Of a DNA stretch of 64,000 bases, positions 47,113 through 57,582 are shown piece after piece. Position numbers and translations under genes: made by a program. This DNA comes from Bacteroidota bacterium (GTDB lineage: Bacteria; Bacteroidota; Bacteroidia; Bacteroidales; UBA7960). Below the pieces are notes generated by a model. It worked only from the letters and a program-made list of their open reading frames with translations, did not search any database and had not been told where the DNA came from. The stretch is from NCBI GenBank assembly GCA_007694165.1, contig RECE01000222.1:1-64000 (forward strand), given 5' to 3'. Numbering within the stretch: the stretch's first letter is position 1; every line of letters begins with the position of its first letter.

Positions 47113-48300
47113 ATGAATTATATTTTATTCGGAGATCAGACCCGTAATCATCTGTTACCATTTACATTTACCAGGCCTATTGCCGATATCAGACTGGGGA
47201 TTCTTACCATCAGGGAAAAATGGGAAAAAATGCTCAACGCAAAAACTTCTACCCTTACCGAAGAATATCTGAACGTCAAATTCCCCCTGGTTAAAGAAGC
47301 CGACAATATTTTGATCAACAGCAGCATTTTACCAGATGAAATCCTCATCAAAGAAATCCATGAACTTTCACCCAACCAAACACTCATTACAGGTGAAACC
47401 ATAATTGCATTGAGACTAAAAGAAGAAGATATTGAAAACCTTGATTGGAGCCTTATTGATTCGATTGCTCCTTTACAAACAAAATCTGAAATTAAGAAGG
47501 TGAATTTCCTGTGGGATCTCATTGAAATGAATGAAGATGCCATTTTAAGCGACTACCAGTTACTAACCCATAAACGTCGCTCGCAACCCATTCCTGATAC
47601 AGTAAAGGTAAGCGCACCAGAAAAAGTATTCATTGAGGAGGGCGTCATTCTCGAACATGTAATTATCAATGCCACCGAAGGCCCGGTATACATTGGTAAA
47701 AATGCCCAGATTATGGATGGAGCTATCCTTCGTGGCCCGATTTCCATTGGTGAAGATACAAAAATCAGAATGGGAGCGAAAATATATGGTGCGACATCTA
47801 TCGGTCCTCATTGTAAAGTAGGAGGAGAAGTCAGTCATACCATTATTTTTGGATATACAAACAAAGCCCATGATGGTTTCCTGGGCCATAGTGTTATCGG
47901 AGAATGGTGCAACCTGGGTGCTGACACCAATACATCCAACCTCAAGAACAGCTATGAATCAGTAAGACTGTGGGATTACCAGGAAGAAAGTTTCGTAAAA
48001 ACAGAATTGCAATTCTGCGGTACATTCATGGGCGACCATTCTAAATGTGGCATCAATACCATGTTTAATACGGGCACCGTTGTGGGAGTAGGTGCGCAAA
48101 TCTTCGGAGCAGGTTTTATGAGAAACTTTATCCCCAGTTTCTCCTGGGGTAGTGTATCAGGTTTCTCTGTTCACAATATTGACAAATCCATTACCATTGC
48201 CAAAAGAGTTTTTGCCCGCAGAAACCTTGAATTTACAGAAACAGATGAAGCAATTCACAGATATGTATATGAACAAACTCTTAGTTATCGAAACGTCTAA
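47113..48300 (+). CDS. GlmU-like sugar nucleotidyltransferase/acyltransferase family protein (start at MNYILFGD; ORF track starts at 47089)
   Basis: LFGDQTRNHLLPFTFTRPIADIRLGILTIREKWE; C-terminal left-handed beta-helix hexapeptides. Confidence 0.88.
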   Translation: MNYILFGDQTRNHLLPFTFTRPIADIRLGILTIREKWEKMLNAKTSTLTEEYLNVKFPLVKEADNILINSSILPDEILIKEIHELSPNQTLITGETIIALRLKEEDIENLDWSLIDSIAPLQTKSEIKKVNFLWDLIEMNEDAILSDYQLLTHKRRSQPIPDTVKVSAPEKVFIEEGVILEHVIINATEGPVYIGKNAQIMDGAILRGPISIGEDTKIRMGAKIYGATSIGPHCKVGGEVSHTIIFGYTNKAHDGFLGHSVIGEWCNLGADTNTSNLKNSYESVRLWDYQEESFVKTELQFCGTFMGDHSKCGINTMFNTGTVVGVGAQIFGAGFMRNFIPSFSWGSVSGFSVHNIDKSITIAKRVFARRNLEFTETDEAIHRYVYEQTLSYRNV

Positions 48301-48319
48301 TAATTAGTACAATATAATC

Positions 48320-48378
48320 AGCTGCCTTTTTAGCCCAATCGCGAGATTGATGCAAGCTCAAAAGGCAGCTTTCTTTTT
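48320..48378 (+). terminator. Candidate terminator after GlmU-like gene
   Basis: AGCTGCCTTTT (48320-48330) / AAAAGGCAGCT (48360-48370) with inner CAATC-gcga-GATTG hairpin, then TTCTTTTTT. Confidence 0.7.
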
Positions 48379-48676
48379 TATACCCTTTGCCCGCTTCAGA
48401 AGTAATTTTATGTCATTTTAAACATTGAAAACACCTTTGGGGAGCTGCTTTTTAACCTTGATTTATTTTTGACAAATACAGAATGAATTACTTTTGTGGC
48501 ACATTCATTGACTTTCCTGATACAGGATGTATGTAACCACCGACTGCAATTTGACTGATTTCTTTATATCATATGATTACCAGCCGATTACAGAATACGC
48601 CTTGCAATAACTGTCACTTCAGGTGTCAGCTTGACCGACTTTATCTCAATACAAATGCCAAATTGACTTGAAATTT

Positions 48677-51133
48677 ATGGACAATTTTCTTGACTTAAAC
48701 AACTTACACTTATCAAGCATACTAGATGCCGAAACAGAATATATTCCCCTGTTGTCCCCCGAGGAAGAAGAACAAATGACAGCTGAAAAGTTGCCGGAAA
48801 TCATTCCCATCCTCCCTCTTAAAAACACCGTGCTTTTCCCCGGAGTCGTAATTCCCATTACCATCAACAGGGACAAGTCAATCAAGCTCATCAGGGAAGT
48901 TTACAAAAAGGACAAAATTGTGGGTGTAATATCCCAGATAGATGACAGTATTGAAGACCCGGAGTATTCTGATCTGAATGCAATCGGGACAGTGGCCTAT
49001 ATACTTAAAACCCTGTCAATGCCCGATGGAAGCACCACTGCCATCATTCAGGGTAAAAAAAGATTTAAGCTTGAGTCTGTAGTAGAGCATGAACCCTACC
49101 TGAAAGCGCGGGTATCATCCTATGACAAAAAGCTGGCGGGCAAATCTGATAAGAATTTTAAAGCACTCATAGCCACCATCAAAGATTTGGCTACCCAGAT
49201 AGTACATAAATCGCCCCAGATACCCAGTGAGGCAGCATTTGCCATCAAAAATATCGAGAGTCCGGTTTTTCTGGTGAATTTTATTTCTTCCAACCTCAAC
49301 ATTGATGTTGCAGAAAAGCAAAAACTGCTGGAAATCCTTGATATCAATACCCGGGCAAAAACCGTTTTAGGCCTCCTTACCAAAGAACTGCAGGTAGTTG
49401 AACTCAAAAACCAGATTCAGTCCAAAGTAAAGGTAGATATTGATAAGCAGCAAAGAGACTACATCCTCAACCAGCAGCTGAAAACCATACAGGATGAGCT
49501 GGGAGGAAACCCTCATGAGCAGCAGATACAGGGCCTGAAAGAAAAAGCGCAGAAGAAAAAATGGACAGAACAAGTTAAAACAGTATTTGAAAAGGAAATC
49601 AACAAACTGCAGCGGATGAATCCTGCTGCAATGGAATATTCACTGCAACTTAATTACCTTGAAACACTTACTGAACTGCCATGGGGTGAATTTACTCCTG
49701 ACAATTTCGATCTGAATAAGGCGCAAAAGGTGCTGGACAGAGATCACTACGGGCTTGAAAAAATCAAGGAGCGCATACTCGAATACCTGGCAGTACTCAA
49801 GCTGAAAGGAAACATGAAATCACCCATTTTGTGTTTTGTAGGCCCTCCCGGTGTAGGTAAAACATCGCTCGGGAAGAGTATTGCGGACGCTGTGGGACGA
49901 AATTACATCAGAATGTCGCTGGGAGGAATCAGAGATGAAGCAGAAATTCGCGGGCACAGGAAAACCTACGTGGGTGCCATGCCGGGAAGAATCGTTCAAA
50001 ACCTTAGAAAAGCCAAAAGCTCCAACCCTGTTTTTGTACTCGATGAAATCGATAAGGTAGGACATCAAAGCATAAGTGGCGACCCTTCTTCGGCATTGCT
50101 GGAAGTCCTCGACCCGGAACAAAACAATACATTCTACGACAATTTCCTGGAAGTAGATTATGACCTGTCCAATATCATGTTCATCGCTACTGCCAACACC
50201 CTTTCCACCATTCACCCTGCACTGCGCGATCGCATGGAGATCATTGACCTTAGCGGATATATAGTGGAGGAGAAAATAGAAATTGCAAAACGGCATCTTA
50301 TCCCACGACAACTTGAAGGTCATGGTATGAAATCTTCTCAGCTCTCTTTTAACAAGGCAGTACTGGAAAGAATTATCGAGGATTACACCAGGGAGTCAGG
50401 AGTGCGTCTGCTGGAAAAGAGAATTGCAAAAGTCATTCGTTTTAAGGCCAAAAAATTTGTAATGGGTGATGAATTTTCCAAGGCCCTCAAGACAGGAGAT
50501 CTGTTTGACATACTTGGTTCGCCCGTATACTCCAAAGAATCTTCCATCATCAAAGATAAAGCAGGGGTAGTTACCGGCCTGGCCTGGACCAATACCGGCG
50601 GCGAGGTTCTGTTTGTGGAGGTTTCTGTAAGCAAAGGAAAAGGAAACCTAACCCTTACAGGCAACCTTGGCGATGTAATGAAAGAATCTGCCACACTTGC
50701 CTTTGAGTATCTCAAAGCACATGCTACTGAACTGGAAATAAATCCGTCTCTTTTTGAGAAATACAATGTACATATCCATGTACCGGAAGGAGCCACTCCC
50801 AAAGATGGTCCTTCTGCCGGTATTACCATGTTTGTTTCATTGGTATCTGCTTTTACCCGGCGCAAGGTTAAACCCGCTATCGCTATGACCGGTGAAATAA
50901 CTCTCAGGGGAATGGTAACACCCATTGGCGGAATAAAGGAGAAAATTCTTGCAGCCAAAAGGGCCAATATAACAGATATCGTATTATCGCACGAAAACAA
51001 GAAGGATGTAGCCGAAATCAAACCTCTTTATATCGAGGGCCTGCGCTTTCACTATATTAGGGAAATGATTGAGGCCGTTGACCTTGCCCTTGAACAGGAA
51101 AAAGTGTCAAAGCCCCTTGCTTTGGTTGATTAA
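48677..51133 (+). CDS. lon: ATP-dependent protease Lon (ATG start at 48677; ORF track uses TTG at 48668)
   Basis: PILPLKNTVLFPGVVIPI; GPPGVGKTSLGKSIA; catalytic PKDGPSAGITM. Confidence 0.97.
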   Translation: MDNFLDLNNLHLSSILDAETEYIPLLSPEEEEQMTAEKLPEIIPILPLKNTVLFPGVVIPITINRDKSIKLIREVYKKDKIVGVISQIDDSIEDPEYSDLNAIGTVAYILKTLSMPDGSTTAIIQGKKRFKLESVVEHEPYLKARVSSYDKKLAGKSDKNFKALIATIKDLATQIVHKSPQIPSEAAFAIKNIESPVFLVNFISSNLNIDVAEKQKLLEILDINTRAKTVLGLLTKELQVVELKNQIQSKVKVDIDKQQRDYILNQQLKTIQDELGGNPHEQQIQGLKEKAQKKKWTEQVKTVFEKEINKLQRMNPAAMEYSLQLNYLETLTELPWGEFTPDNFDLNKAQKVLDRDHYGLEKIKERILEYLAVLKLKGNMKSPILCFVGPPGVGKTSLGKSIADAVGRNYIRMSLGGIRDEAEIRGHRKTYVGAMPGRIVQNLRKAKSSNPVFVLDEIDKVGHQSISGDPSSALLEVLDPEQNNTFYDNFLEVDYDLSNIMFIATANTLSTIHPALRDRMEIIDLSGYIVEEKIEIAKRHLIPRQLEGHGMKSSQLSFNKAVLERIIEDYTRESGVRLLEKRIAKVIRFKAKKFVMGDEFSKALKTGDLFDILGSPVYSKESSIIKDKAGVVTGLAWTNTGGEVLFVEVSVSKGKGNLTLTGNLGDVMKESATLAFEYLKAHATELEINPSLFEKYNVHIHVPEGATPKDGPSAGITMFVSLVSAFTRRKVKPAIAMTGEITLRGMVTPIGGIKEKILAAKRANITDIVLSHENKKDVAEIKPLYIEGLRFHYIREMIEAVDLALEQEKVSKPLALVD

Positions 51134-51159
51134 CTTACTCCGTTAGTTAGCAGGCAGAA

Positions 51160-53334
51160 TTACTTCTTTTTGGACTTCCTGAATCCTTTTCCTTTTTGGG
51201 AGATGTGTTGCGACCATGCTTTCTGGTTGTCAGTTGCGCCTCCCTGGAAAATATCCTGATCACCTTCTTGGAGGTCTTCTTTATCCATTGATGCATCAGA
51301 GGAAGTATCAGAGTTGTCTGCTTTGCCGGAATCAGATCCTGCATTTTCATCCTGCGGACCGGTTGTATCGGGAGATTCCGTGTCTGGGTCTGCAGATTCA
51401 AATCCTGACAAATCGGAAAAGAAGCCTGTAAAGAAAATTTCCTCCCCAATACGGGTTTCCACAATGGTAAGAAACACGGGATGGAGATCACCTGACTTGC
51501 GAAGCAATTCAAGTTTCCCACCCATTCCCATTGTTTGTTTTTGGCCAGTGCCAGGATAGTTGTGTAAATCGCCATCATGATTTTGCACAAAAGAGTCGGG
51601 CATCAGCATTTTAATGTTCTTGCCAAGAACTTCCCCACTGGAATACCCCCAAATATTCTCTGATGCTTTATTGAAAAGCAAAATGGTTCCCGATTTATCA
51701 TATTTCACAACCCCTTCGGGGCAATATTCGAGGGTGTCAAGCATTTCTTTTTCTTTGGCTTTCACCTGGTCAATTGTATGCTGGTTCTCACGGGTAAGCT
51801 GATCAATGGTATGCAGGTTCTCCTGTCCTTTTTCGGCCATAGCCTCTTGTGTGGCAGTTAGTTCTTCCATGTTCTGCCTCATTTCCTCTTCCTGAGCGCG
51901 CATTTCCTCAGCCTGCTGTTGCGATTTTTCCAGTAGCAGGGCTGTCTGTGTATTGATCCTTACACTGGAAATAGTAGATGCAATGCTTTCTCCGATTTTT
52001 TCCACAAACTCAAGCTTATGCTTTTCAAATTGACTGAAAGACGCAAGTTCGATAACACCATAAATTTTCTCATTAACTTTAAGAGGTATCAAAAGAAGTG
52101 AGCTGGGATTTTCGTCTCCCAATCCTGAGGTTATTTTTATGTAGTCCTGGGGAATATTTGTGATATAAATACACTCCTGTTCAAGGAAACAGGTGCCCAC
52201 CAATCCCTCTCCGGGCAGTATTTTTTTCTCAAGATACTTTCTCCTGTCAAAAGCATAACAAGCCGTAAGTTCAAGGAATTTATCATGCTCATCTTCGGCA
52301 TTCAAAATAAAAATCCCGCCCTGGTTTACACCAAGGTAATCCACCAGATTTCTAATAATATCGTATGACAATTCCTCGATACTATCATTATTCTGCCTTA
52401 AAATATCGGCAAATCTGGCCAACCCCTGGGTGGTCCAGTTTCGCTTTTCATCTTCTGTTTTCCTGAGTTTTTCTTCCTCACTGGCAGTCTTCAGGCTAAA
52501 TCGCATCTCCAGCAATGCGTTCCCCAGGACATCTTTATCGCTGAGAGGCTCAAAGGGATGCTCAAAATTATTCTTCCCCATCTCTCTGGCAAAAATGGCA
52601 GTGCGTTGCAGACCCTCAACAAGTTCATTTACCGAAAAGGTCATTTGTCCTACCTCATCTTTGTGCGGATAATGAAATTTTTCGGCCAGACTTCCCTCAC
52701 CAAGCTCCTTTACCACTTTCACCAAACCATCGATGGGGTTGGTAATAGTTTTCATGATAAAATAATTGACAAGTGAAAAAGCAAGCCAGGTAAATATCAG
52801 GGCAAACAAAAGGATTTTCAGGGTATTGAACACAGCTTTATCAATAAACTCGCGTTTCTCCAATGTTGCAGTAACATATAAACCCAATGGCTCATAATAG
52901 GTATGGTATTGGAAATTTGTACCTTCAGTTACCGGGTCTGTATAAACCACCTCTCCCCTTCTGCTGGTTCTCATGGAGTTGAAATATGGCGTACCGGAGA
53001 TGTTCTGACCTTGCCTGACGCGGCAAATTTTCACTTCTCCGTCTGTAGAAATCAAGGAAATAAAACCGGTATTGTAGAGTACTCTTTGTCGAATAATATT
53101 CTCTAAATCTCCAAGGGGTCTGTCCTGCAAAAATCCAAGCAGATTCGTTACCTGTCTCAGCTCATTCTCCACAAGTGCATTGGCATCACTTTTTTGTACT
53201 TTGATTCGGTTTATGGTGGCAAATAAAGATATAACCAAAATAGAAACCAAAATGGCCATATTCATACTCAAGATGACCCTGCTGCTCAAGTTCATGTTTT
53301 TGTACCAGGTACTTAACTTCTTCATACTTCCCAA
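51160..53334 (-). CDS. Membrane HAMP-GAF-PAS signalling protein without recognisable kinase/cyclase output domain (alternative start at 53325)
   Basis: TM1, extracytoplasmic segment, TM2, HAMP (MKTITNPIDGLVKVVKELGEGSL), GAF (LGVNQGGIFIL...), coiled coil, PAS (ILLFNKASENIWGYSSGEVLGKNIKMLMP), acidic C-tail. Confidence 0.85.
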   Translation of the reverse strand: MGSMKKLSTWYKNMNLSSRVILSMNMAILVSILVISLFATINRIKVQKSDANALVENELRQVTNLLGFLQDRPLGDLENIIRQRVLYNTGFISLISTDGEVKICRVRQGQNISGTPYFNSMRTSRRGEVVYTDPVTEGTNFQYHTYYEPLGLYVTATLEKREFIDKAVFNTLKILLFALIFTWLAFSLVNYFIMKTITNPIDGLVKVVKELGEGSLAEKFHYPHKDEVGQMTFSVNELVEGLQRTAIFAREMGKNNFEHPFEPLSDKDVLGNALLEMRFSLKTASEEEKLRKTEDEKRNWTTQGLARFADILRQNNDSIEELSYDIIRNLVDYLGVNQGGIFILNAEDEHDKFLELTACYAFDRRKYLEKKILPGEGLVGTCFLEQECIYITNIPQDYIKITSGLGDENPSSLLLIPLKVNEKIYGVIELASFSQFEKHKLEFVEKIGESIASTISSVRINTQTALLLEKSQQQAEEMRAQEEEMRQNMEELTATQEAMAEKGQENLHTIDQLTRENQHTIDQVKAKEKEMLDTLEYCPEGVVKYDKSGTILLFNKASENIWGYSSGEVLGKNIKMLMPDSFVQNHDGDLHNYPGTGQKQTMGMGGKLELLRKSGDLHPVFLTIVETRIGEEIFFTGFFSDLSGFESADPDTESPDTTGPQDENAGSDSGKADNSDTSSDASMDKEDLQEGDQDIFQGGATDNQKAWSQHISQKGKGFRKSKKK

Positions 53335-53545
53335 TGGTTTAGAACATCAATAAAGGGTCAAAAATAGTTAAATAATGCTATATAATTTTTACGTGAACAA
53401 CTTATTTTCCATCCATTTTAAACTCTGACAAGAAACAAATGGAGAAAACCGTACTTAAATAGTAAGGGTCTACCTGCCATGCATACAACAGGAATACTTG
53501 CGATAAAAACTTGATTTTTAGTTTTTTATTTGATGATAAATTGTG

Positions 53546-53553
53546 TAATTTTG
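53546..53553 (+). promoter_or_regulatory. Candidate -7 element (TAATTTTG) of rpsA promoter
   Basis: TAATTTTGCA about 78 nt upstream of the rpsA start. Confidence 0.5.
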
Positions 53554-53599
53554 CAGTCCCAAATCAAAAGTGGGGCTAATTCAATAAATTGTTTAACCC

Positions 53600-53615
53600 G
53601 GTAACTGCGGTTACC
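53600..53615 (+). promoter_or_regulatory. Small leader hairpin upstream of rpsA
   Basis: GGTAAC-tgcg-GTTACC immediately 5' of the rpsA translation initiation region. Confidence 0.4.
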
Positions 53616-53630
53616 ACAGTATTATTTTAG

Positions 53631-55994
53631 ATGTCAGAAGAAAACAAAGACTTGGCAGCCAACAATGAAGAAGCTGCAAAAAAGACCACCGAAGAGCAAG
53701 TTGAAAAAACTACCGATGAACAGGCAGAAACAACCACCGATGAGCAGGTTGAAGAAGTCGCTGATGAGATGGTAGAAGAGACAACCGAAAAGCAGGAAGA
53801 AAAACCCCAGGAAGAAATCAGAGATGCCGCTGCAGAAATAGTAGATGAGAAAGTAGCAGAAGCTGTAAAAGCAAATGAATTGCCGGAACCCGGTGATTTT
53901 GACTGGGATGCTGTTGGCAAGAAAATGGACAATTACTCCAGTGACGAAAGACAACGCATGGAAGCCCTATATGATGAAACCCTCAAATCAATTGGTGAAG
54001 GGGAAGTAATCGACGGAACAGTGGTTTCTATGAATAACAGAGAAGTTGTGGTAAATATCGGCTTCAAGTCAGATGGTGTAATACCCGCTGCCGAAGTGCG
54101 CTACAACTCCGATCTCAAAATTGGAGACGAATTGGAAGTGTATGTAGAAACCCAGGAAGACACAAGTGGTCAGCTGGTCCTTTCTCATAAAAAGGCACGT
54201 ACACTGCGCTCATGGGAAAGAATTAACAATGCCATGGAACAGGATGAAATCATCAACGGTTTTGTTAAATGCCGTACCAAAGGAGGTTTGATTGTTGACG
54301 TATTTGGTATTGAAGCCTTCCTCCCCGGTTCACAGATTGACGTTAAACCCATCAGGGATTATGATATTTATGTTGGAAAAACCATGGAATTCAAGGTTGT
54401 AAAAATCAACCATGAATACAAAAACGTGGTAGTATCTCACAAAGCACTTATTGAAGCCGAGCTGGAAATCCAGAAAGCAGAAATTATTTCCAAGCTTGAA
54501 AAAGGACAAATCCTGGAAGGTACCGTTAAAAACATTACCTCCTATGGTGTATTTGTTGACCTTGGCGGTGTTGACGGTTTGGTTCACATTACTGACCTCT
54601 CATGGGGCAGAATTAACCATCCTGAAGAAATCGTTGAGCTGGATCAGAAAATCAATGTTGTTATCCTCGATTTCGACGACAACAAGAAACGTATTGCCCT
54701 TGGCCTCAAGCAACTTACTCCCCACCCATGGGATTCATTGAATGCTGAGCTCAAAATTGGTGATACAGTAAAAGGCAGAGTGGTTGTGATAGCCGACTAC
54801 GGTGCATTTATTGAAATAGCACCCGGAGTTGAAGGTCTTATCCACGTTTCTGAAATGTCATGGTCGCAGCATCTGCGTACTGCTCAAGACTTCCTTAAAG
54901 TAGGTGACGAAGTGGAAGGTGTTATCCTTACCCTTGACCGCGAAGAAAGAAAAATGTCACTGGGCATCAAGCAACTCATTCCTGACCCATGGGAAAATAT
55001 CCATGAGAAATATCCTTCTCACAGCAAGCATACAGCTACCGTTCGTAACTTTACCAACTTCGGTATCTTCGTTGAACTCGAAGAAGGAGTTGACGGTCTG
55101 ATTCACATCAGCGACCTCTCCTGGAGCAAGAAAATCAAGCATCCTGCAGAATTTACCAAAATCGGCGAAAGCATTGAGGTGGTAGTTCTGGACGTTGACA
55201 AAGAAAACCGTCGTCTGAGCCTTGGACACAAACAGCTGGAAGAAAACCCATGGGATGTTTTCGAATCAGTATTTACCCTTGATTCGGTACACCAGGGAAC
55301 CATCGTTGGCTCATCAGACAAAGGAGTAATCGTTGCTCTTCCTTATGGCGTTGAGGGTTTTGCCCCCACCCGCCACATCGTTAAAGAAGACGGTACTACT
55401 GCAAAAATGGATGAAACCCTCGATTTCAAAGTAATTGAATTCAACAAGGACAGCAAAAAGATTGTTGTTTCTCACTCAAAAGTATTCCAGGATGTTCACT
55501 ATGCTGAAAAGCAAGCTGCTGTTTCAGAAAAGAGAACCCAGGAAAATGCTACCAAGAAGACTGTTAAGAAAATCAAGGATACCATGGAGAAAACCACCCT
55601 TGGCGACCTCGATGTTCTGGCTAACCTGAAGAGTGACCTTGAGAAATCAGAAAAAACTCCTGTCAAAAAAGCTGTAAAAACTGAAAAACCGGTAGAAGAA
55701 GCTCCCAAGGCTGAGGCTCCAAAAGCAGAAGAAAAGACAGAAGAAGCTGCTCCCGCCGCCAAAGAAAAGAAAGAAGTAAAAGCGGAAGAGAAAACAGTTG
55801 AAGAGCCCGAAGCTGACAAAGCAGAAGAGCCTAAAGCTGAGAAAGCTGAAGAGCCCAAAGCTGAGAAAGCTGAAGAAAAAGAAGTGAAGAAGGCAGAAGA
55901 GCCCAAAGCTGACAAAGTAGAAGAGAAAGAAGAGAAGAAGTCAGAAGAGCCTGAAGTTGACAACACAGACAAAAAAGAAGAGAAAAAAGATTAA
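53631..55994 (+). CDS. rpsA: 30S ribosomal protein S1, six S1 domains with acidic N-tail and Lys/Glu/Ala/Pro-rich C-tail
   Basis: Six S1 motifs (e.g. GQILEGTVKNITSYGVFVDLGGVDGLVHITDLSW). Confidence 0.95.
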   Translation: MSEENKDLAANNEEAAKKTTEEQVEKTTDEQAETTTDEQVEEVADEMVEETTEKQEEKPQEEIRDAAAEIVDEKVAEAVKANELPEPGDFDWDAVGKKMDNYSSDERQRMEALYDETLKSIGEGEVIDGTVVSMNNREVVVNIGFKSDGVIPAAEVRYNSDLKIGDELEVYVETQEDTSGQLVLSHKKARTLRSWERINNAMEQDEIINGFVKCRTKGGLIVDVFGIEAFLPGSQIDVKPIRDYDIYVGKTMEFKVVKINHEYKNVVVSHKALIEAELEIQKAEIISKLEKGQILEGTVKNITSYGVFVDLGGVDGLVHITDLSWGRINHPEEIVELDQKINVVILDFDDNKKRIALGLKQLTPHPWDSLNAELKIGDTVKGRVVVIADYGAFIEIAPGVEGLIHVSEMSWSQHLRTAQDFLKVGDEVEGVILTLDREERKMSLGIKQLIPDPWENIHEKYPSHSKHTATVRNFTNFGIFVELEEGVDGLIHISDLSWSKKIKHPAEFTKIGESIEVVVLDVDKENRRLSLGHKQLEENPWDVFESVFTLDSVHQGTIVGSSDKGVIVALPYGVEGFAPTRHIVKEDGTTAKMDETLDFKVIEFNKDSKKIVVSHSKVFQDVHYAEKQAAVSEKRTQENATKKTVKKIKDTMEKTTLGDLDVLANLKSDLEKSEKTPVKKAVKTEKPVEEAPKAEAPKAEEKTEEAAPAAKEKKEVKAEEKTVEEPEADKAEEPKAEKAEEPKAEKAEEKEVKKAEEPKADKVEEKEEKKSEEPEVDNTDKKEEKKD

Positions 55995-56021
55995 TTATTT
56001 TCGATTTTCTTCTTTAATCAT

Positions 56022-56053
56022 AAAGCACCTTGCTTCGGCAGGGTGCTTTTTTG
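56022..56053 (+). terminator. Intrinsic terminator after rpsA
   Basis: AAAGCACC(T)TGC-TTCG-GCA(G)GGTGCTTTTTT. Confidence 0.9.
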
Positions 56054-56346
56054 TTATGGCAGTGTTTATTAATTCTACTTTGGCACATTTAATCTTTGAT
56101 ATTATATTACATGTCCGCAATAACTAAGCATCTTTGACCAGACCAATAGGCACACACTGGGTGTAATGGCAAATCTGCAATAACCTCCAATCACCCTTAT
56201 TTCTATGTAACAACAAACATAGCTTTGATTATCTTGCCAAACCCAAAATTAACAAAACCATTGCTAGAGCATCAGACCCGGTTTGATCTGAAAATCATAA
56301 AGAGAAACTTGTGAACTCACAAAACAAGGAAAGGCAATACATCCCG

Positions 56347-57582
56347 TTAGAAACAGTATTCTTTTGCTCTTTTCCCGGCTTCCTCATGACCCATGGACGC
56401 TGCTAATCGCAGGTCCTCACAGGCCTGTTTTTTGTTGTTCATTTGAGCATGCAAGGTTGCCCTGACAAAATAGGACTCTGCCGTGGGCTCCAGACGGATT
56501 GCCTGGTTGAAATCTTCCAGGGCCTCAGCATATTTCCCTGAGTCGAGAAACATTTCACCCCGCTTCTGATAGGCCAATGGATTGCGGGGGTTGATTCGCA
56601 TAATGATCCTGTAGTCTACCAGGGCCTGAGAATCTCGCCCCAATTTGTGGTAGGCTTCAGCCCGGTATATGTAAGCTGTTTCGTTGTTCCGGTTCAATCC
56701 AATGGCACGGGTAAAGTCACGCGTGGCAGCATCATATTCACCTGCGTAGAAATAGGACAATGCTCGCTGGTAATACGTTTCTTCGTTTCTCTGCCTGTAG
56801 GAGTTGATAAGGGTTGTATAATCTTCTATGGCCAATGCATATTGTTCGCTCTTGAACAAAGCATCTGCCCTGAGCTGAAACACGGACTGCGTATTAGCTC
56901 CATGAGAAATGGCTACAGAAAGATCTTCTGCAGCTGCTTCAAACTTTTCTTTTTTGAGATAAATCATCGCTCTTTCGGTCCTCAGCTCGCTGTGTTCAGG
57001 GTCTGTGGCCAGGGCTTTGGTAAAGTCCTCATAAGCAAGGTCTGTTTCATGCCTTTGGAGGTAAAGTTTACCCCGGTTAAAAAAAACATTGGGGTTTTTA
57101 TGTCCCAGTTCGATAACTTTGGATAAGTCGCCAATGGCAGCTCCCGCTGAGCTGTTCCTGATGTATATTTCTGATCTTTTTAAATATGCATCAATGTTTT
57201 TAGGGTTTTTCTCTATGGATGTGGTATAGTCTTTCAGAGCATTGTCATGTTCACCTATAGCAGAGTATGAGATAGCACGGAAAAAATATGCATCGGCAAA
57301 TTCCTTATTGAATTCAAGTGCACGGGTAAAATCATCAATGGCTTTTCTGGGTTGTTGCAGGTGCTGATAGGATCTTCCTCTTTCGAAATAGGCCTCATAA
57401 AAATGCGGAACAATTTCAATGGCTTCAGAGAATTGATCTATCGCCATGGAGTAGTTTTTAGAAGCGACCAACTGCAGCCCCCTGTTAAAGGACTCATTGG
57501 CAGTTTGGCTTTTGAGCATAAATGGTGATACAACCATTAGAAATATTAAAACAATGGCTTTGGGATACCAGGAAAAGGTCAT
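56347..57582 (-). CDS. Exported TPR-repeat protein
   Basis: Signal peptide; about 10 consecutive TPRs (e.g. AIDDFTRALEFNKEFADAYFFRAISYSAIGEHDNALKDYTTSIEKNP). Confidence 0.92.
   Translation of the reverse strand: MTFSWYPKAIVLIFLMVVSPFMLKSQTANESFNRGLQLVASKNYSMAIDQFSEAIEIVPHFYEAYFERGRSYQHLQQPRKAIDDFTRALEFNKEFADAYFFRAISYSAIGEHDNALKDYTTSIEKNPKNIDAYLKRSEIYIRNSSAGAAIGDLSKVIELGHKNPNVFFNRGKLYLQRHETDLAYEDFTKALATDPEHSELRTERAMIYLKKEKFEAAAEDLSVAISHGANTQSVFQLRADALFKSEQYALAIEDYTTLINSYRQRNEETYYQRALSYFYAGEYDAATRDFTRAIGLNRNNETAYIYRAEAYHKLGRDSQALVDYRIIMRINPRNPLAYQKRGEMFLDSGKYAEALEDFNQAIRLEPTAESYFVRATLHAQMNNKKQACEDLRLAASMGHEEAGKRAKEYCF

Noticed and set aside
50383-51021. 212-aa minus-strand ORF
   Set aside because: Antisense to lon, no independent evidence.
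53627-53954. Ser/Cys- or Phe/Cys-rich minus-strand ORFs
   Set aside because: Antisense to the repetitive 5' end of rpsA; low-complexity artefacts.
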